64,000 nucleotides of DNA from Paenibacillus amylolyticus (GTDB lineage: Bacteria; Bacillota; Bacilli; Paenibacillales; Paenibacillaceae), in NCBI RefSeq assembly GCF_003719335.1, contig NZ_RIAS01000012.1, positions 1 through 64,000 on the forward strand. Direction: 5' to 3'. Made by a program: the position numbers and the translations under genes. The notes under the pieces were generated by a model, which did not search any database, was not told the DNA's origin, and saw only the letters and a program-made list of their open reading frames with translations. This document shows positions 42,064-51,568 of the stretch, piece after piece. Position 1 is the stretch's first letter, and the number at the start of each line of letters is the position of its first letter.

Positions 42064-42308
42064 GGGGACGACACTCCTTTTCACGATTCCAATAACTAGT
42101 TTTTCCATAGTACCAAATGCAAGCCGTGTGGGTCTATAGAAACAGTGTTGCCGGGTAGCAGGGCTGTAGGCAAGCCGAAACAAAGTTTCCAAGAGGCATG
42201 GCTTTAGTGATAAAGAAACAATGTTGGTTCAGGTAAAACTGGTGGAAAGCGGCATTTTATCAGGTTGCCCTTGTGACGCCTTTATAAAACGTATAAAATG
42301 AGTACATC

Positions 42309-42325
42309 CCGTCCAAATTGGACGG
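42309..42325 (+). other. hairpin in leader of small basic protein gene
   Basis: CCGTCC-AAATT-GGACGG, a perfect 6-bp stem, sits 28 bp upstream of the ATG at 42354 with no T-run. It may stabilise or regulate the short transcript. A TATAAA sequence just upstream is a possible -10. Confidence 0.4.
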
Positions 42326-42353
42326 CTTACTGTAAGACCGGGAGGGATATATT

Positions 42354-42542
42354 ATGAGCGAAAATAATGAACCGAAAAAGGTTAGCTTGCAAGACGCGAT
42401 CCGTCAAAAGCTGGCACAAAAGAAAGAGCAACAAAACTCCGGCAACCAATCCGGTGCTTACTTTGAGGGCGGCCCTAAAGCCATGAAGAGCCAGAACAAC
42501 AAAAAGCCGAACAACCAGCGTCGTCGTACAGGCGGATCTTAG
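42354..42542 (+). CDS. small basic Asn/Gln/Lys-rich protein
   Basis: 62 residues, very hydrophilic: VSLQDAIRQKLAQKKEQQ then AYFEGGPKAMKSQNNKKPNN and a basic RRRTGGS end. No family recognised with certainty. GGAGGG lies 7 nt before the ATG, and a strong terminator follows, so it is likely expressed. Composition suggests a nucleic-acid-binding or intrinsically disordered protein. Confidence 0.7.
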   Translation: MSENNEPKKVSLQDAIRQKLAQKKEQQNSGNQSGAYFEGGPKAMKSQNNKKPNNQRRRTGGS

Positions 42543-42580
42543 GTTTAAGGTTTACTGGAGCCATTCAGCCGCAGTATAAC

Positions 42581-42634
42581 AACACACAAAAAACCGCAGG
42601 CCCTCATGGAGGACCTAGCGGTTTTTTTGTGTGT
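42581..42634. terminator. bidirectional terminator
   Basis: Stem CACACAAAAAACCGC / GCGGTTTTTTTGTGTG, placed between the convergent small basic protein and ABC-F genes. Confidence 0.92.
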
Positions 42635-42652
42635 TCTTATTCGAAAACGAGA

Positions 42653-44278
42653 TTAAGCTTCAACAGGATACATCTTGTTCCGCAGCTCTTTCACTTCTTC
42701 GCTTTCCAGATATTCATCATAGCTCATCTGACGATCGATGAGACCCGTAGGCGTAATTTCGATGATACGGTTTGCAATCGTCTGGATGAACTGATGGTCA
42801 TGGGAAGTGAACAGCATCGTGCCATCAAAATCGATCAAGCCGTTATTCAGCGCCGTAATGGATTCGAGATCCAAGTGGTTCGTTGGCTCATCCAGAATGA
42901 GAACGTTCGCGCCAGTCTGCATCATTTTCGCGAGCATACAGCGTACTTTCTCTCCTCCGGACAATACACTCGCTTTTTTCAAAGCTTCTTCCCCGGAGAA
43001 CAACATACGGCCCAGGAAGCCACGCAGATACGTTTCATCCTGATCTTTGGAGTACTGACGAAGCCAATCCACAAGGCTCATCTCTACACCGTCAAAGTAT
43101 TTCGAGTTATCCTTCGGGAAATACGCTTGAGTTGTGGTTACACCCCAAGTGTACTCACCACTGTCTGCTTCCGTTTCACCCATCACGACATCAAACAGTA
43201 ACGATTTAGCATTACCGTTCGGGCCAACAAAAGCAATTTTGTCTCCCTTGTTCACCACGAAGCTGATATCGTTTAGCATATTTTCGCCTTCAACAGCTTT
43301 ACTTACACGGTCAACCGTAAGCAGCTGTTTACCCGCTTCACGTTCAGGCTTGAAGTTAATGAACGGATATTTACGGTTGGATGGACGAAGATCATCCAGC
43401 GTAATTTTGTCGAGTTGTTTCTTCCGGGAAGTCGCCTGTTTGGATTTCGAAGCGTTCGCGGAGAAACGTTGAATAAAGGCTTGCAGCTCTTTAATCTTCT
43501 CTTCTTTTTTCTTGTTGGCATCCCGCTGCAACGCAAGCGCCAATTGGCTGGACTCGTACCAGAAGTCGTAGTTACCTACGTACAGCTGGATTTTACCAAA
43601 GTCGATGTCTGCAATATGCGTACATACTTTGTTCAGGAAGTGACGGTCATGGGATACTACGATGACAGTACCTTCATAATCCATCAGGAAGTTCTCGAGC
43701 CATTGAATGGATTCGAGGTCCAAGTGGTTGGTAGGCTCATCGAGCAATAAGTTGTTTGGACGGCCAAACAACGCTTGCGCAAGCAATACGCGGACTTTTT
43801 CGTTACCGCTAAGCTCTACCATTTTTTTGTCGTGCATATCGCGATCAATTCCGAGACCGATCAGGAGTGCTGCTGCATCCGGCTCAGCGTCCCAGCCGTT
43901 CAGTTCAGCAAACTCACCTTCAAGCTCACCTGCACGTAATCCATCTTCTTCCGTGAAATCTGCCTTCGCATACAAAGCATCCTTCTCTTTCATGATGGAA
44001 TACAAACGGGAGTGACCCATAATGACGGTTTCGAGAACCGGGTACTCATCATATTCGAAGTGGTTTTGCTTCAATACGGCCATACGTTCGCCCGGGGTGA
44101 TGTGCACCTCTCCCGAGTTGGCTTCAATCTCGCCGGACAAAATTTTCAAAAATGTTGATTTGCCGGCTCCGTTCGCACCGATCAGGCCGTAACAGTTACC
44201 TGGCGTGAATTTGATATTCACATCTTCAAAAAGTGCACGTTTTCCGTAGCGGAGCGTGATGCCGCTTGTACTGATCAT
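42653..44278 (-). CDS. ABC-F family ATPase (YkpA/YbiT-like)
   Basis: 541 residues with two ATP-binding cassettes and no membrane part. Cassette 1: GLIGANGAGKST, signature ELSGNEKVRVLLAQAL, Walker B LLLDEPTNHLD. Cassette 2: FVGPNGNAKSLLF, VLSGGEKVRCMLAKMM, LILDEPTNHLD. The linker (about 245-305) is Lys-rich, as in ribosome-acting ABC-F proteins. Cassette 2 has Ala in place of the Walker A Gly. ATG at 44278 matches the start of B. subtilis YkpA-like proteins. Likely a translation factor rather than a transporter. Confidence 0.92.
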   Translation of the reverse strand: MISTSGITLRYGKRALFEDVNIKFTPGNCYGLIGANGAGKSTFLKILSGEIEANSGEVHITPGERMAVLKQNHFEYDEYPVLETVIMGHSRLYSIMKEKDALYAKADFTEEDGLRAGELEGEFAELNGWDAEPDAAALLIGLGIDRDMHDKKMVELSGNEKVRVLLAQALFGRPNNLLLDEPTNHLDLESIQWLENFLMDYEGTVIVVSHDRHFLNKVCTHIADIDFGKIQLYVGNYDFWYESSQLALALQRDANKKKEEKIKELQAFIQRFSANASKSKQATSRKKQLDKITLDDLRPSNRKYPFINFKPEREAGKQLLTVDRVSKAVEGENMLNDISFVVNKGDKIAFVGPNGNAKSLLFDVVMGETEADSGEYTWGVTTTQAYFPKDNSKYFDGVEMSLVDWLRQYSKDQDETYLRGFLGRMLFSGEEALKKASVLSGGEKVRCMLAKMMQTGANVLILDEPTNHLDLESITALNNGLIDFDGTMLFTSHDHQFIQTIANRIIEITPTGLIDRQMSYDEYLESEEVKELRNKMYPVEA

Positions 44279-44383
44279 TAAGCATACCATCCTTTATTGG
44301 TTAATCTGCATACTGCATGAATAGCAACCTGCGTAAATCATGGATTCAATATCCGATGCCTATTCTGGCACCATATTATAACA

Positions 44384-44420
44384 CAAAAAAGCGGCAAATT
44401 CGAAAATCAGCCGCTTTTTA
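44384..44420 (-). terminator. terminator after MBL hydrolase
   Basis: Minus-strand stem AAAAAGCGGC / GCCGCTTTTTT, about 120 bp beyond the stop at 44537. Confidence 0.85.
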
Positions 44421-44536
44421 CGGATTAAAGTTTTGGTAAATATGCTGTTCATGCACGTATGTTTATAGATTACCATATCTGGCTGGCTTTTGTTAGCCCA
44501 CTTAACGTACTTTTCATGGACTTTTTTAATTACTAC

Positions 44537-45592
44537 TCACTGGGTCTCATCAGCTTCATGCCGGATGCGAAGAGTCTCACCATGCCCCAGCACCCGAATG
44601 CGTTCCTTGGCGATACCGAGCCGTTCTCGCTCCGCCTCAAGCCGATCCAGTGCTTCCTTGGGTGTGTCGTCAGCCAGCTTGAAGGTTCCATAATGCATAG
44701 GCACCATAAGCTGTGAGCCTGTTTCTACGAACCCCTGTAAAGCCTCCTCTGGGGTAACATGCTGCGAGGTCATGAACCATTCGGGGTCATACGCGCCAAT
44801 CGGCATCAGCGTTACATCTATATCGAAGCGTTCACCAATCGTTTTGAACTCCTTGAAATACCCGGTATCTCCCACAAAATATAGAACAGGTGGATAACCT
44901 GCTACTTGTTTGTCATCGTGAGCTTGCTGCGATTCAGAATTCACTGAAGCAGACTGGTCTGGCACTTCTTTTGTTGCTGCGCTCTCTTCTGTGGTATGCA
45001 AAACATGGTTTGGCTCCAATACATAACCGCCCCAATGAGACGTATTGGTATCAAATAACGTTCGACGTGTCCAATGCTGAGCAGGCACAAACGTAATCTT
45101 CACTCCACCAAGCACCGTATGTTCCCACCATTTCATCTCCTGACAGCGATGGAATCCCTTACGGATCATCTTGCGTTTCAGGCCATCCGGCACAATAAGC
45201 AATGTCTTCGATGTAATCAGCTTACGCAGGGAAGCCAAGTGCAAGTGATCATAGTGTGAGTGAGAGATAAGGATGACGTCAAGCGGCGGAATATCCTGAA
45301 TCGGAATGCCGGGGGCACCAAGTCTGCGTTGAAACCCCATTTTTTCCGCCCACACCGGGTCGGTTACGATGTTCAGTCCATAATATTGGATGAAAAAGGT
45401 GGAGTGTCCGATCCACGTGATCGTGGTTTCTTCCCGGTTAGCATGCAAGTAATCGAGCTCTGGCTCATGCTTCGGAACTTTGTAGGAATAGTCCTTTACT
45501 TTGCGGCGGCGCTGTTCTCTCCACTGCTTGAACTCCTTCAGCGTTTTGTCTGTACTGACATTGTCAATATTGTTGTAACGAATTTTGGGCAT
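44537..45592 (-). CDS. NAPE-PLD/UlaG-like metallo-beta-lactamase-fold hydrolase
   Basis: 351 residues. Metal motif SHSHYDHL (about 108-115), QHWTRRT, VGDTGYFK and MHYGTF fit the N-acyl-phosphatidylethanolamine phospholipase D-like branch of MBL-fold enzymes. An atypical Ser/Gln/Asp-rich stretch (about 197-232) interrupts the domain, probably a surface loop. Substrate unknown. GGAGG lies 6 nt before the ATG. Confidence 0.85.
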   Translation of the reverse strand: MPKIRYNNIDNVSTDKTLKEFKQWREQRRRKVKDYSYKVPKHEPELDYLHANREETTITWIGHSTFFIQYYGLNIVTDPVWAEKMGFQRRLGAPGIPIQDIPPLDVILISHSHYDHLHLASLRKLITSKTLLIVPDGLKRKMIRKGFHRCQEMKWWEHTVLGGVKITFVPAQHWTRRTLFDTNTSHWGGYVLEPNHVLHTTEESAATKEVPDQSASVNSESQQAHDDKQVAGYPPVLYFVGDTGYFKEFKTIGERFDIDVTLMPIGAYDPEWFMTSQHVTPEEALQGFVETGSQLMVPMHYGTFKLADDTPKEALDRLEAERERLGIAKERIRVLGHGETLRIRHEADETQ

Positions 45593-45684
45593 GAAGGGGC
45601 CTCCTCCCTTCCTCAGTTCTTAACATCAGATTACCCGTATCGGGAGTGGACGTACCACCTGACATAAGTACAACGGCAATCCAA

Positions 45685-45957
45685 TCAATCTTTTGGATTT
45701 TTACACACCGCCATATATACAAAGAGAAAAACGATCGCAACCACCATAATCAGAGGCGGAGCATACATGATCGTAAACGTCTCAAAAAAGCTAAGCCCCG
45801 TGATTCCCGGTATGCCTTTCACCCCTTCTTCCAAAAGCGGATGCAAGTGCAATCCCGGATAAATGCCCGTGGGCCATGCAGATCTCAACACTGAAAGATG
45901 CCGGGGCAGCAGAGCAGACAGCGTATAGAGAATATTCGAAATCGTCGTTGCAAACAT
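45685..45957 (-). CDS. cydS: CydS-like small subunit of cytochrome bd
   Basis: 90 residues. The C-terminal part (57-90, FFETFTIMYAPPLIMVVAIV) resembles the 33-residue Geobacillus CydS, whose start reads MQTFLIMYAP; the preceding ~55 residues have no counterpart in that protein. CydS is a single membrane helix that packs against CydA in the bd oxidase. AAGGATG lies 8 nt before the ATG at 45957. It is 7 bp after cydB, in the same operon. Confidence 0.6.
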   Translation of the reverse strand: MFATTISNILYTLSALLPRHLSVLRSAWPTGIYPGLHLHPLLEEGVKGIPGITGLSFFETFTIMYAPPLIMVVAIVFLFVYMAVCKNPKD

Positions 45958-45964
45958 GGCGAAG

Positions 45965-46999
45965 TCATCCTTTCTTTTTCCCGGCGTTACCGCGTACATA
46001 ATTGGCATCAAACAGGAACAGCTTCATAATTAGCACCAGCGATGGAATGAGCACCAGCAACCCAAGACTGAATGCGGTAATCAGCGCAATCCCCATCGTT
46101 CGGTTTGTAAAGCTATCGTAAATATTGATGTACGGGTACAGAATATAGGGCAGATGTGAGCGACCGTAACCGTACCATGCAAAGGCAAATTGGAGCATAA
46201 CCGCGATAAAACACCAGCCCAGGTATTTCTCCTTCCACACAAGTGACACTGCGATAACAAAACAGATAAAGGATGCGATAAACATCCATGACATGTCCAC
46301 CATACGTTCAAAGTGAGCCGGATTTTGTTTGTTAATTTGCAGAAAAGCCAGAAAACTCGCAAAAATCGTGGGCAAGCTCCACAGCAGCGCATACTCCCGA
46401 AGTACGCCAAAGGCCGGCTCATCCCCGGCCCGCTTCGCGTAATAGGACAGGAACATCGCGGAGATGTACAGCACACTCACCAAAGCCAGCAAAACAACGG
46501 ACCACGTATAGGGATTTGTCAAAAATTCACGCCAGCGAAAAAACACCTTTTCGCCTACCTGTTCGATAATTCCGCCTTCGGATATCGCTAAAATGGTGGA
46601 GAAGACTGCCGGGATCAGCAATCCCGTTGCCCCGTAAAGTGCCAGATAGATTCTGCTATTTTTCCCGTGGTTGCCATAAGTATTGTAGGCATAATACACC
46701 CCCCGAATCGCTAGTAGCACAATCGCCAGCGAACCCGGAACAAGCAGAGCCGTACCGTAAAAGAACGCACTATCCGGGTAGAAGCCGACCAGCCCCACCA
46801 CAAAGAAAATAAGAAACACATTGGTCACTTCCCACACCGGTGACAGGTAACGTTGGATAATGTTATGAATTTTGTTTTCATGTCCGGTCAATATGCTGTA
46901 AAAGCTGAAAAAACCCGCGCCGAAGTCAATCGACGCTACGATCAGATAACCGAACAGAAACGTCCACAAAATCGCTATGCCCGCAATTTCAAAGCTCAA
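45965..46999 (-). CDS. cydB: cytochrome bd quinol oxidase subunit II
   Basis: 344 residues with eight to nine membrane segments. Hallmarks are IVASIDFGAGFFSFY near the N-terminus and SPVWEVTNVFLIFFVVGLVGFYPDS. It pairs with CydA to form the high-oxygen-affinity terminal oxidase in the cytoplasmic membrane. Overlaps cydA by 4 bp, implying coupled translation. Confidence 0.93.
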   Translation of the reverse strand: MSFEIAGIAILWTFLFGYLIVASIDFGAGFFSFYSILTGHENKIHNIIQRYLSPVWEVTNVFLIFFVVGLVGFYPDSAFFYGTALLVPGSLAIVLLAIRGVYYAYNTYGNHGKNSRIYLALYGATGLLIPAVFSTILAISEGGIIEQVGEKVFFRWREFLTNPYTWSVVLLALVSVLYISAMFLSYYAKRAGDEPAFGVLREYALLWSLPTIFASFLAFLQINKQNPAHFERMVDMSWMFIASFICFVIAVSLVWKEKYLGWCFIAVMLQFAFAWYGYGRSHLPYILYPYINIYDSFTNRTMGIALITAFSLGLLVLIPSLVLIMKLFLFDANYVRGNAGKKKG

Positions 47000-48342
47000 T
47001 GCACGATGCCTCCTTCCAGACCAAGCGAATCCAGTTCCTTCTCCGCTTCCTTGTTACGGAACAACTTGCTGATCACGCGAATACACGAGAAACACAGCAC
47101 CAGATACAGCAGGATGAACAGCACAAGCATCCAGCCAACCGAAGTCGAGGTCGTCGCCGCCTCAGACACCTTCATATATCCGCGCAAAATCCAGGGCTGT
47201 CTGCCCACCTCGGCAAACATCCAGCCAAGTTCAATCGCAATCATCGCCAGTGGGCCCAGGAGCACGATGCCAAGCAGCAGCCATTTGGGATAAGGTTTGC
47301 GTCCTGGCAACCAGCGGCGTAACACGTAAAGCACAGGTATCAGCAGAATAATGACTCCTGTTGTCACTTTCAGGTCGAACATGTAATGGATGGACAACGG
47401 GGGCCTGAGATCGGCTGGATATTCTTCCAGCCCCTTCACTTCTGTATCTGGTCGATTGCCAGCCAAAATGCTTAGCGCATAAGGAATTTCAATGGCATAT
47501 TTGACCTCGTTGTTTTCATCCAGAATACCGCCATAGACGAGCGGTGCTTCCTTCATCGTTTTGAAATGCCACTCGGCAGCGGCCAGCTTCTCCGGCTGAT
47601 ATTTCGCCAGAAATTTACCTGAAGAATCACCGATCATGACGGTGCTGATCGCAAACACAAGCGCAGATACGGTTGTGAGCTTGAGCGCTTTTTTGTAGTA
47701 CACATGATCACGTCCACGCAACAGACTGAACGCCGCAATACCTGCCAGCACGCCTGCGCTCAACGTGTAGGACGAAGCGAGCACGTGGGACACTTTCGTT
47801 GGTGTTGCCGGGTTCAGCATCGCGGCAATCGGATCAATGTCTTTCATGATGCCGTTAATCAAGGTGAATCCTTGCGGCTGGTTCATGAACGAGTTCACAG
47901 TTGTGATGAAGATGGCAGAAGCGGATGAGCCAAGAGCCACCGGAATGAGCAGCAGCATATGCGTATATTTCTTTTTGAAACGGTCCCAGGTGTAGAGGTA
48001 AATCCCGAGGAAGATGGCTTCCACAAAAAAGGCAAATGTCTCCATAAAAAGAGGTAACGCAATCGCCTGACCAGCCACACGCATGAACATGGGCCACAGC
48101 AAGCTGAGCTGTAAACCGATCGATGTGCCTGTGACTACACCCACAGCCACCGTAATCACAAAACCTCTCGCCCACCGACGAGCTAGCAAGGTGTAATGTA
48201 TGTCATTGGTACGCAGCCCCCGCCATTCAGCCAAAGCAATCATGAGCGGAACACCGACACCAATGGAAGCAAAGATAATATGCACAAACAGGGTCAGACC
48301 GGTTAGAATCCGGCTGAGCAGTACAGGGTCCAGAGATGACAT
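46996..48342 (-). CDS. cydA: cytochrome bd quinol oxidase subunit I
   Basis: 448 residues. Conserved features: LTLFVHIIFASIGVGVPLMIALAEW (His ligand for heme), SLLWPMFMRVAGQAIALPLFMETFAFFVEAIFLG, and EYPADLRPPLSIHYMFDLKV. It binds hemes b558, b595 and d and oxidises quinol. AGGAG lies 7 nt before the ATG. A 34-residue membrane peptide gene lies 80 bp upstream. Confidence 0.94.
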   Translation of the reverse strand: MSSLDPVLLSRILTGLTLFVHIIFASIGVGVPLMIALAEWRGLRTNDIHYTLLARRWARGFVITVAVGVVTGTSIGLQLSLLWPMFMRVAGQAIALPLFMETFAFFVEAIFLGIYLYTWDRFKKKYTHMLLLIPVALGSSASAIFITTVNSFMNQPQGFTLINGIMKDIDPIAAMLNPATPTKVSHVLASSYTLSAGVLAGIAAFSLLRGRDHVYYKKALKLTTVSALVFAISTVMIGDSSGKFLAKYQPEKLAAAEWHFKTMKEAPLVYGGILDENNEVKYAIEIPYALSILAGNRPDTEVKGLEEYPADLRPPLSIHYMFDLKVTTGVIILLIPVLYVLRRWLPGRKPYPKWLLLGIVLLGPLAMIAIELGWMFAEVGRQPWILRGYMKVSEAATTSTSVGWMLVLFILLYLVLCFSCIRVISKLFRNKEAEKELDSLGLEGGIVH

Positions 48343-48422
48343 GGGTACACTCCTCTTTCAGCGTAATCGTTATCGTTGTTTGGTTGTTTCGTTATGGGTT
48401 ATGTACATGCCTGAACGGATTT

Positions 48423-48527
48423 TTAATAACTCATAATACGGATGATGCTTTTGACCACGGCGTACAGTACAACTACAGCCGCCACCAGACAAACGATGAT
48501 AAGCGTTTTCTCTTGTTTGCGAAACAT
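48423..48527 (-). CDS. 34-aa single-helix membrane peptide upstream of cydA
   Basis: Basic N-terminus (MFRKQEK) then one hydrophobic helix (LIIVCLVAAVVVLYAVVKSI) and a short tail. AAAGGAGGT lies upstream of the ATG, with a somewhat long spacing (about 11 nt from GGAGG). It precedes cydA in the same direction without a terminator, so co-transcription is likely. Small helices are known as accessory bd oxidase subunits (CydX, CydS, CydY); whether this is one is unproven. Confidence 0.6.
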   Translation of the reverse strand: MFRKQEKTLIIVCLVAAVVVLYAVVKSIIRIMSY

Positions 48528-48543
48528 ATACGTGGTGACCTCC

Positions 48544-48588
48544 TTTTGCACAGAATGCAAATTATGGCTCTATATACAGTGTGCAAAA
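48544..48588. promoter_or_regulatory. inverted repeat in cyd upstream region
   Basis: TTTTGCACA (48544-48552) and TGTGCAAAA (48580-48588), 9-bp arms with centres 36 bp apart. The repeat overlaps a possible minus-strand promoter (TTGCAC, 16-nt spacer, TAATTT). It does not match the Rex consensus. A redox or carbon regulator site is possible. Confidence 0.45.
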
Positions 48589-48633
48589 GTTCCCGTTTTT
48601 TTATCCCAGATGACGAAAAAACAAAGTTAGAAC

Positions 48634-48687
48634 GATAAAAAAAAGCCTTTACCTTTCCGCACGGTTACGTGCCAAAAGATAAAAGCT
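48634..48687 (-). terminator. terminator after sensor kinase
   Basis: A ~20-bp stem with G-U pairs, arms AGCTTTTATCTTTTGGCACG and a complementary GC-containing right arm, loop TAAC, followed by a run of eight T on the minus strand. Confidence 0.85.
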
Positions 48688-48718
48688 CTCCATTCCATAT
48701 CAACTTTCGGTAAACACA

Positions 48719-51568
48719 CTAGAGGACAACGTCCTGTTTGGGCAGCCTGACTTTGAACGTACTGCCTTTCCCTGGAGCCGACATGAAGGTCAGACTTCCT
48801 TGATGATCCTCCACAATTTTGCGGGAGATATACAAACCGAGGCCCGTGCCACCAATCTGACGATGATCCGAATTATCTACACGATAGAATTTGTTAAACA
48901 GCAGATCCTTCTCACTCTCGGCAATCCCTATGCCATAATCCCGTACATCGATGCATAGGGCTCCCTCTTCTTCCCATAGTGTTACATCGATTCGTTCTGC
49001 TCCTGGTGAGTACTTTACCGCGTTGCCTATAAGATTATGCAATACTTGAACCATCCGGTTCTGATCCGCATAAGCAAAGAGATCACCATTAAAGACATGC
49101 ACATAGATTCGCTGAGAAGACTTCATGTTCCACTGCTCTGCTACACCTTCAACAAGGTCCACGAGAGGAACGTAGGTCATATGATACGTCATGCCCTCAT
49201 TATCGAGACGTTGGATATCAAGCACATCATCCAGCAAGCTGCTCAGACGTTTGCCTTCAGACGCAATAGTCTCCATGAACTCTTTACGTTGGGATGCCGG
49301 AAGGTCATACATTAACATCAGTTCAACATATCCCATGATGGTAGCCACAGGTGTCCGAAGTTCATGAGAAACAACGCTGATCAACTCGTTTTTCATCCGG
49401 TTGAGCCGCTCTTCACCCGTTAAGTCACGAAATACGAGCAGGAATCCATGATTTTTCCCCGGCACGTCCATCTGTTTCATATACAATGAAAATACGCTTT
49501 GTTCCACATTGTCAAAATAGAAATTGGTCTCGATGAATGCTTGTTCTCCATCCAGGAATGCTCTTGTCTGTTCTGTCAGATTGAAGTTTTCAGTCTGCAC
49601 CATTGAATCGATGGCTTGAGCCAAGTCAGTTATCGATTCTCCTAGGAAATTACCCAGTCCAAACATCTCTTCTATTCGGCGATTCACAATCGTAATCGTC
49701 CCCGAACGGTCAGACATGACAAGTCCTTCACGAACCGATTCAATAAATTGTTCACTGATATCGCGCTGTTCCTGAATCGCTGCCTTCTCTTGGAACAGTT
49801 CCAGGTTAAGGTGCTCCAACACAAGGGCATGACGCACCCGATCTTCTTCAGCACGAGTACGTTCTGTAATATCTTTAATGAACAGATTGTACAACGTCTC
49901 GTTTTTCCCCAATTGAATCTCTACAATTTTATACTCAATCGGAAATACGGAGCCGTCATTACGAACACCTAATATTTCATCAACCGTTATATACCTTTTG
50001 CCTTCGACATACTCATATTGTTCTAACATCAACTTAATTTCCTGAAAACCAATCCCCTGAAAAAGAGAAGGTGCCTCCTTCTGCAACACGACCTCTTCCC
50101 GACCCAATCCAAACATCCTTTCGGCCTCAGGGTTAAACTCAATGATCACCCCTTGGGAATCAACCGAGATAATCGCATCAATGGAGGACTCGATGATCGC
50201 ACGTTTAATTCCTTCACTATTTTTAAGTTCCTTCGTGCGGGCAACGACCCTGTCCTCCAGTGTTAACTTATCGAGTCGAATCTGTTCGAATTGTTCGAGT
50301 AACACATCCGCCATCTTGCGTAAGTTTCCAATGAGGATCTGGACTTCGGTCACATGACTGCTAGGCCAATCCATACCTCCGTTTCGAAACAGTAGACGGG
50401 GAAGAGAACCTGTTAGCCGGGTCAAGCGAAGTAAAGGACTAACCACTTTGCTGCTCAATGGAGCTGCTGCAATCATTGATGTAACGATAATAACGAATAA
50501 AGATTGTAACGTCGTCAAATAGATCTTTTCAATCTGCGTGTAATACTGGGACGAATTGGTTTCAACCAAAACCTCGTAAGGCGTTTCTGCCGTTTCCTCA
50601 GCCTCATAAATGAAAGAAGCCTGCCTCCAATGATCCAGGATATCACTGTAATGAGCTTTCTCCGAATTTAATAAAATTGGACCGCTCGCCGATGTAATCA
50701 CCTGAAACTGATCCATATTTATGAACTCCCCCGGCTGATATTCTGGCAGTCCAGAAACAACGACCGCTTTGCGCTGATCTAGCAAAACCACATTCATCCC
50801 CAGCAAATGATGATAACGCTCTACATTTTCTGCAAGGTTACTCGGTGTTACATAATGCTGATCCAAATCCTGAACAACAGCATTCGCCGCATGTCTCATA
50901 TCCCATAAGATGGATTCGTTCATCTGGCTCAATTGTCTGCGGCTATCCACGGACAACAGAACAAGAGATACAAACACAACAAAAGCAACCACATATTTAA
51001 ATGCAATTCTGGATAAGGGAATCGTGCCTGCTCGTTTCGCCTGATGTTCCCCGAGCGTGATCCAAAAATCAACCACAATGCCTGCAATCAGGGCGTTTAC
51101 CATGCTCACGACAGCCATGTACATATATTCATATTTGGTCACTTCCACACTCAGACCTAATACGTAATATCCGTAACCAATTACAGGAAGCGACATCGCA
51201 ACCCAGAACACCCCGTTAGCTTTGATCAGACTGCCTTTTTTATAGTATCTCTGCCACCCCAGCATCCAGATCAGTTCTATAAAATGTCCTGCCATGACAT
51301 AAAGGTTATGGGAATCCAGCCCAACGATCAGGCTTTTCAATAGATAGATTAACGTAAGTGATACAAAACCGTATATCCCCCCATACAAGCGAAGGGCAAC
51401 CAATGCCGCGGCACTAATGACTACAAATTGCACACCATAGAACAATGTAAACGGAAAAATGGCACTTAATGAACCAAAGATCACTAGGAGACCTGTTCCA
51501 ATCCAGGGTCTTCTCAAGTGCAATTGAATCCGTTCCAACAGGTTCCTTACTTCCGTTATCCCATACAT
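48719..51568 (-). CDS. membrane sensor histidine kinase with two PAS domains
   Basis: 949 residues. The N-terminal ~175 residues hold about five membrane segments. Another membrane segment (about 190-206), an extracytoplasmic domain (about 207-350) and a further segment (355-372) follow. A HAMP-like linker and coiled coil lead to PAS 1 (455-570), PAS 2 (605-720), HisKA with VSHELRTPVATIM (His735) and HATPase (about 835-945). Divergent from the OmpR-type regulator gene, its likely partner. The signal is unknown. Confidence 0.88.
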   Translation of the reverse strand: MYGITEVRNLLERIQLHLRRPWIGTGLLVIFGSLSAIFPFTLFYGVQFVVISAAALVALRLYGGIYGFVSLTLIYLLKSLIVGLDSHNLYVMAGHFIELIWMLGWQRYYKKGSLIKANGVFWVAMSLPVIGYGYYVLGLSVEVTKYEYMYMAVVSMVNALIAGIVVDFWITLGEHQAKRAGTIPLSRIAFKYVVAFVVFVSLVLLSVDSRRQLSQMNESILWDMRHAANAVVQDLDQHYVTPSNLAENVERYHHLLGMNVVLLDQRKAVVVSGLPEYQPGEFINMDQFQVITSASGPILLNSEKAHYSDILDHWRQASFIYEAEETAETPYEVLVETNSSQYYTQIEKIYLTTLQSLFVIIVTSMIAAAPLSSKVVSPLLRLTRLTGSLPRLLFRNGGMDWPSSHVTEVQILIGNLRKMADVLLEQFEQIRLDKLTLEDRVVARTKELKNSEGIKRAIIESSIDAIISVDSQGVIIEFNPEAERMFGLGREEVVLQKEAPSLFQGIGFQEIKLMLEQYEYVEGKRYITVDEILGVRNDGSVFPIEYKIVEIQLGKNETLYNLFIKDITERTRAEEDRVRHALVLEHLNLELFQEKAAIQEQRDISEQFIESVREGLVMSDRSGTITIVNRRIEEMFGLGNFLGESITDLAQAIDSMVQTENFNLTEQTRAFLDGEQAFIETNFYFDNVEQSVFSLYMKQMDVPGKNHGFLLVFRDLTGEERLNRMKNELISVVSHELRTPVATIMGYVELMLMYDLPASQRKEFMETIASEGKRLSSLLDDVLDIQRLDNEGMTYHMTYVPLVDLVEGVAEQWNMKSSQRIYVHVFNGDLFAYADQNRMVQVLHNLIGNAVKYSPGAERIDVTLWEEEGALCIDVRDYGIGIAESEKDLLFNKFYRVDNSDHRQIGGTGLGLYISRKIVEDHQGSLTFMSAPGKGSTFKVRLPKQDVVL

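Noticed and set aside
48544..48588. Rex operator upstream of cyd
   Set aside because: The inverted repeat TTTTGCACA/TGTGCAAAA does not match the TTGTGAAnnnnTTCACAA-type Rex site.
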